Made by a program: the position numbers and the translations under genes
Notes under the pieces: model-generated
The model's database searches: none
Told to the model about the DNA's origin: nothing
What the model saw: only the letters and a program-made list of their open reading frames with translations
Source: Clostridia bacterium
Lineage (GTDB): Bacteria > Bacillota > Clostridia > Oscillospirales > CAG-272
Length of the DNA stretch: 48,088 nucleotides
Assembly: GCA_017504405.1 (NCBI GenBank)
Contig: JAFVRG010000020.1
Coordinates: 105,881 to 153,968, forward strand
Direction of reading: 5' to 3'
Part shown: in pieces, positions 46,901 to 48,088 of the stretch
Position numbering within the stretch: position 1 is the first letter of the stretch
Layout: every line of letters starts with the position of its first letter

Positions 46901-48060
46901 ACAATATGTTCACGGCAGGTATGTTCAGTAATGATCAGATCAGGTTCTCGTTCGGATATAATGCAAGATACTCGCAACTCAACGTCGCAAATGATCTTGA
47001 CTGCTCCTTCCACCTTTCTTCCATTATAGATTATATTGACTCAAACACCTTCAATACGAGCTTAAAGGCACTGGTTAATAATGCCACAGAGGGTCACAAG
47101 CTCCTTTCGAGGACAGCGGACGCTCCGAAGGCATACGAGGCAACTGACGGATATCCCTCATACGGAGCATCTGCCGATATGGATACCGCAATGGTATTTG
47201 CAACGGCTGAGAGCTATTACTATTACGTCAGAATGTATGACGTAGCTCTTACCGACGCTCAGATTATGCAGAACCACTTTGCAGACCTTATGTACTACAA
47301 CAGAATTGATACTGCGAAGTACGATGCGCTCACCGATGCTGATAAGACAGCGCTCTGGGCATGGGCAACCGATATTCAGCTCAGCGATGCTACTGCAAAG
47401 GCTGATATTGAGGCAAAGATTGATGCAATGGCAGAGGACAACACGAGCATTATCAACTTCAAGGGCTTCCAGGCACGTGTATCGAAGAACGTCGGTGTAA
47501 GATCGGTATTCTATCTTGACCAGTCCGCAATTGCTGATGCAGGATTTACTGTAAAGGCATACGGCGCTATCGCAGGTACTGCTGTTGACGGAGCAGATTT
47601 TGATAACTTCACTATCAGCTACGATGCAACGAACGGCGTAACCGTATCCTCGAACGCGAAGATGACGGCAAGCACCGATGAGGGCTTTATGCTCATTGCT
47701 GACGCAGAGAAGGAATTTATCCTTGGTTCGGCTGAAAACCTTAATAACTACACAATGTTTGCATACACCGTTGACTTTATCGAAAACGGAACTATCGCAA
47801 ATGATGGAACGGTAAGCGCAGGGGCTATAAACCATATATCTGACGAGAAGGATACCGAAATGTTCTTCCGTGCGTTTGCAGTAGTAGAGCACAGGGGTGT
47901 AATTTACACCGTTTACGCTGACGGCGCAAGCGCAAATTATGACAATACGAGCGTATCTCTTACCGAGATATCCGAGTATTATGCGGCATACAACAACGGC
48001 GAATTTGCAAACAATGCTTGCATTAAGGCAGTTGTTGGTACAACAAATGACGAGGAATAA
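43987..48060 (+). CDS. Very large exported protein, type A (A2), two jelly-roll-like modules
   Basis: 1357 aa, paralogue of A1. Signal peptide MKKRILSLVLAVVMVLCLVP, nearly the same as A1. Residues 30-320 are a helical-looking region with the DDTNKQHFVDVMAAYADA start. Module 1 begins L328-W-Y-D-D-G-H-L335, module 2 at L773-W-Y-D-D-G-H-L780 and closes with VRMYDVALTDAQIMQNHFADL. The C-terminal module (1157-1357) is nearly identical in DNA to A1. The module cores are clearly more divergent than both ends, which suggests different ligands or gene conversion at the ends. A ribosome binding site AAAAGGAG precedes the start. No promoter is evident in the 136-base gap, so it is probably read from the B2 promoter. 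Confidence 0.75.
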   Translation: MKKRILSLVLAVVMVLCLVPAISLVSFAAAEDYSVLPDDTNKQHFVDVMAAYADANAPTAAVINEKLTGYLALNKVMTVEEQAKLIADSIQLFYYEDGAYEENVEIITQYLTEKNPIGTKEGEYDHAHALEQLLIYVDGDPAQGWRAWGSRNSANHVAFKAINSSAPTTVDANTAATYADIIYSAGVWVVGVENVEATQEAYIKDAVQKIIDDGNITSFSRNYQGGDPIFTPLASTLHFRTTIDKGGATAVQHSSNNQGFWTYISAALEQINKQMNYGAHKVADFYLNFTDVKLGEGVDADAEKAKLKAILDYYFAPGKGNYGYYEDLWYDDGHLVYFVDTSNLDNPYAKTENSKYEEGTRTALTPSHFARFIQTAGDESGNVYSNPNTANLRSHVKIVGGYEIGRYFTIGTDFVNNNAGIILKTEVNTDGYLRIYHNNVNNAYYCSHSWGMSKHAGIFVGLNYSYEQTYDLLTQHVGNASTNQMYTDYNYYLDNGMKSVANEDGYFGGYTTQLNLRLDPTYWTNENYPQFDTCTSSATNKVNLYGSQVGSFLSGPSMDGGNTGPQMSGGLIKIGAKYDATLGAAVTMTGRVITGANNSGAAVGGDNSIVLGSPMSISTAAGFIDPYSKVAQLRYLNVNGTSATYDRQYFEVSNENVFYPCSTNTNLSLVTNTGFVVSQMVQMQDKLMSNFRAYDVALTNEQLAQNAFADLAYEKGIDLTKFNTLSDINKNLVWATLYGADLDATTEADIDKVIDDVINIKFYNSDYSEYEHLWYDDGHLVAFVDLMNITEDQRTTSTLFGDQHVAIKDTFRLLTGYSNVKVNSADPARAYVRITGGQKAGDWFMIVTNNKNNNSFYTFPTVEGGFTDFGDPTTYLSGNKTGIMVAQSYTDAEVVKPFTKTAAQLVGDSYILPAANGGNSFTADTAIYIKVPTTLTYSHANYFGTNEFVRSTENTDMFQDSNMTPYNKTDLYNMFTAGMFSNDQIRFSFGYNARYSQLNVANDLDCSFHLSSIIDYIDSNTFNTSLKALVNNATEGHKLLSRTADAPKAYEATDGYPSYGASADMDTAMVFATAESYYYYVRMYDVALTDAQIMQNHFADLMYYNRIDTAKYDALTDADKTALWAWATDIQLSDATAKADIEAKIDAMAEDNTSIINFKGFQARVSKNVGVRSVFYLDQSAIADAGFTVKAYGAIAGTAVDGADFDNFTISYDATNGVTVSSNAKMTASTDEGFMLIADAEKEFILGSAENLNNYTMFAYTVDFIENGTIANDGTVSAGAINHISDEKDTEMFFRAFAVVEHRGVIYTVYADGASANYDNTSVSLTEISEYYAAYNNGEFANNACIKAVVGTTNDEE

Positions 48061-48088
48061 GGAGGGTAAATAAATGAAAAAGTACAAC
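47455..48088 (+). repeat. 3' segment of A2 plus peptide start, duplicate of 29675-30297
   Basis: Second copy of the conserved C-terminal module, stop codon, GGAGGG site and first peptide codons. It runs to the window edge, so the full extent of the duplication is unknown. Confidence 0.85.
48074..48088 (+). CDS. Start of a second 45-aa-type peptide gene (truncated by window end)
   Basis: ATG and four further codons (MKKYN) behind the same GGAGGGTAAATAA leader as the peptide gene at 30283. The visible codons are identical to that gene. The remainder lies outside the window, so its length and C-terminus are unknown. Confidence 0.7.

Overview
The window looks like a chromosomal segment from a gut- or rumen-type low-to-mid GC Firmicute of class Clostridia (Oscillospiraceae/Ruminococcaceae-like). 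This is inferred from the Firmicute-style ribosome binding sites, a T-box leader, comF/recD2/ydbC gene types, and signal peptides of the MKKRILSLVLAVVMVLCLVP kind. No rRNA, tRNA, CRISPR array, insertion sequence or phage gene was recognised. All large genes are on the + strand.

Region 1 (1-6583) is a tight housekeeping run: the 3' part of metK, a small membrane protein, the helicase recD2, two G3E (CobW-type) GTPases and comF. The first GTPase carries a striking Cys/His-rich linker of eight repeats. The second lacks the CxCC metal motif and has a C-terminal domain resembling YcgQ/TIGR03943. Region 2 (6584-12200) holds four separately promoted genes: a YdbC/PC4-like ssDNA-binding protein, a DUF1846 protein, an EF-G-like GTPase and the branched-chain aminotransferase ilvE. 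Nearly every unit has a clear -35/-10 pair with a 17-bp spacer and an intrinsic terminator.

Region 3 (12226-25748) is one long branched-chain amino acid operon behind a T-box leader with a probable CUC (Leu) specifier: leuA, ilvB, ilvN, ilvC, ilvD, leuC, leuD, leuB, a DUF815 AAA+ ATPase, ilvA, ridA and a TIM-barrel isomerase-like gene, ending at a strong terminator. With ilvE just upstream, the set covers synthesis of Leu, Val and Ile from pyruvate and threonine. RidA would clear the reactive enamine/imine products of IlvA.

Region 4 (25960-48088) is the unusual part: 22 kb of very large exported proteins of three paralogous kinds plus a 45-residue peptide. Type A (1411 and 1357 aa) and type B (1175 and 1172 aa) have signal peptides, two large jelly-roll-like modules that each begin with an L-[WY]-Y-D-D-G-H-L motif, and a shared C-terminal module. 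Type C (1007 and 996 aa) are lipoproteins with Thr-rich linkers and a right-handed beta-helix resembling GH141/pectate-lyase-like proteins. The order is A1-peptide-B1-C1, terminator, promoter, B2-C2-A2-peptide (cut by the window end), so the two sets are permuted relative to each other. I infer a surface-attached, carbohydrate-directed system; its target and the role of the peptide cannot be read from the sequence.
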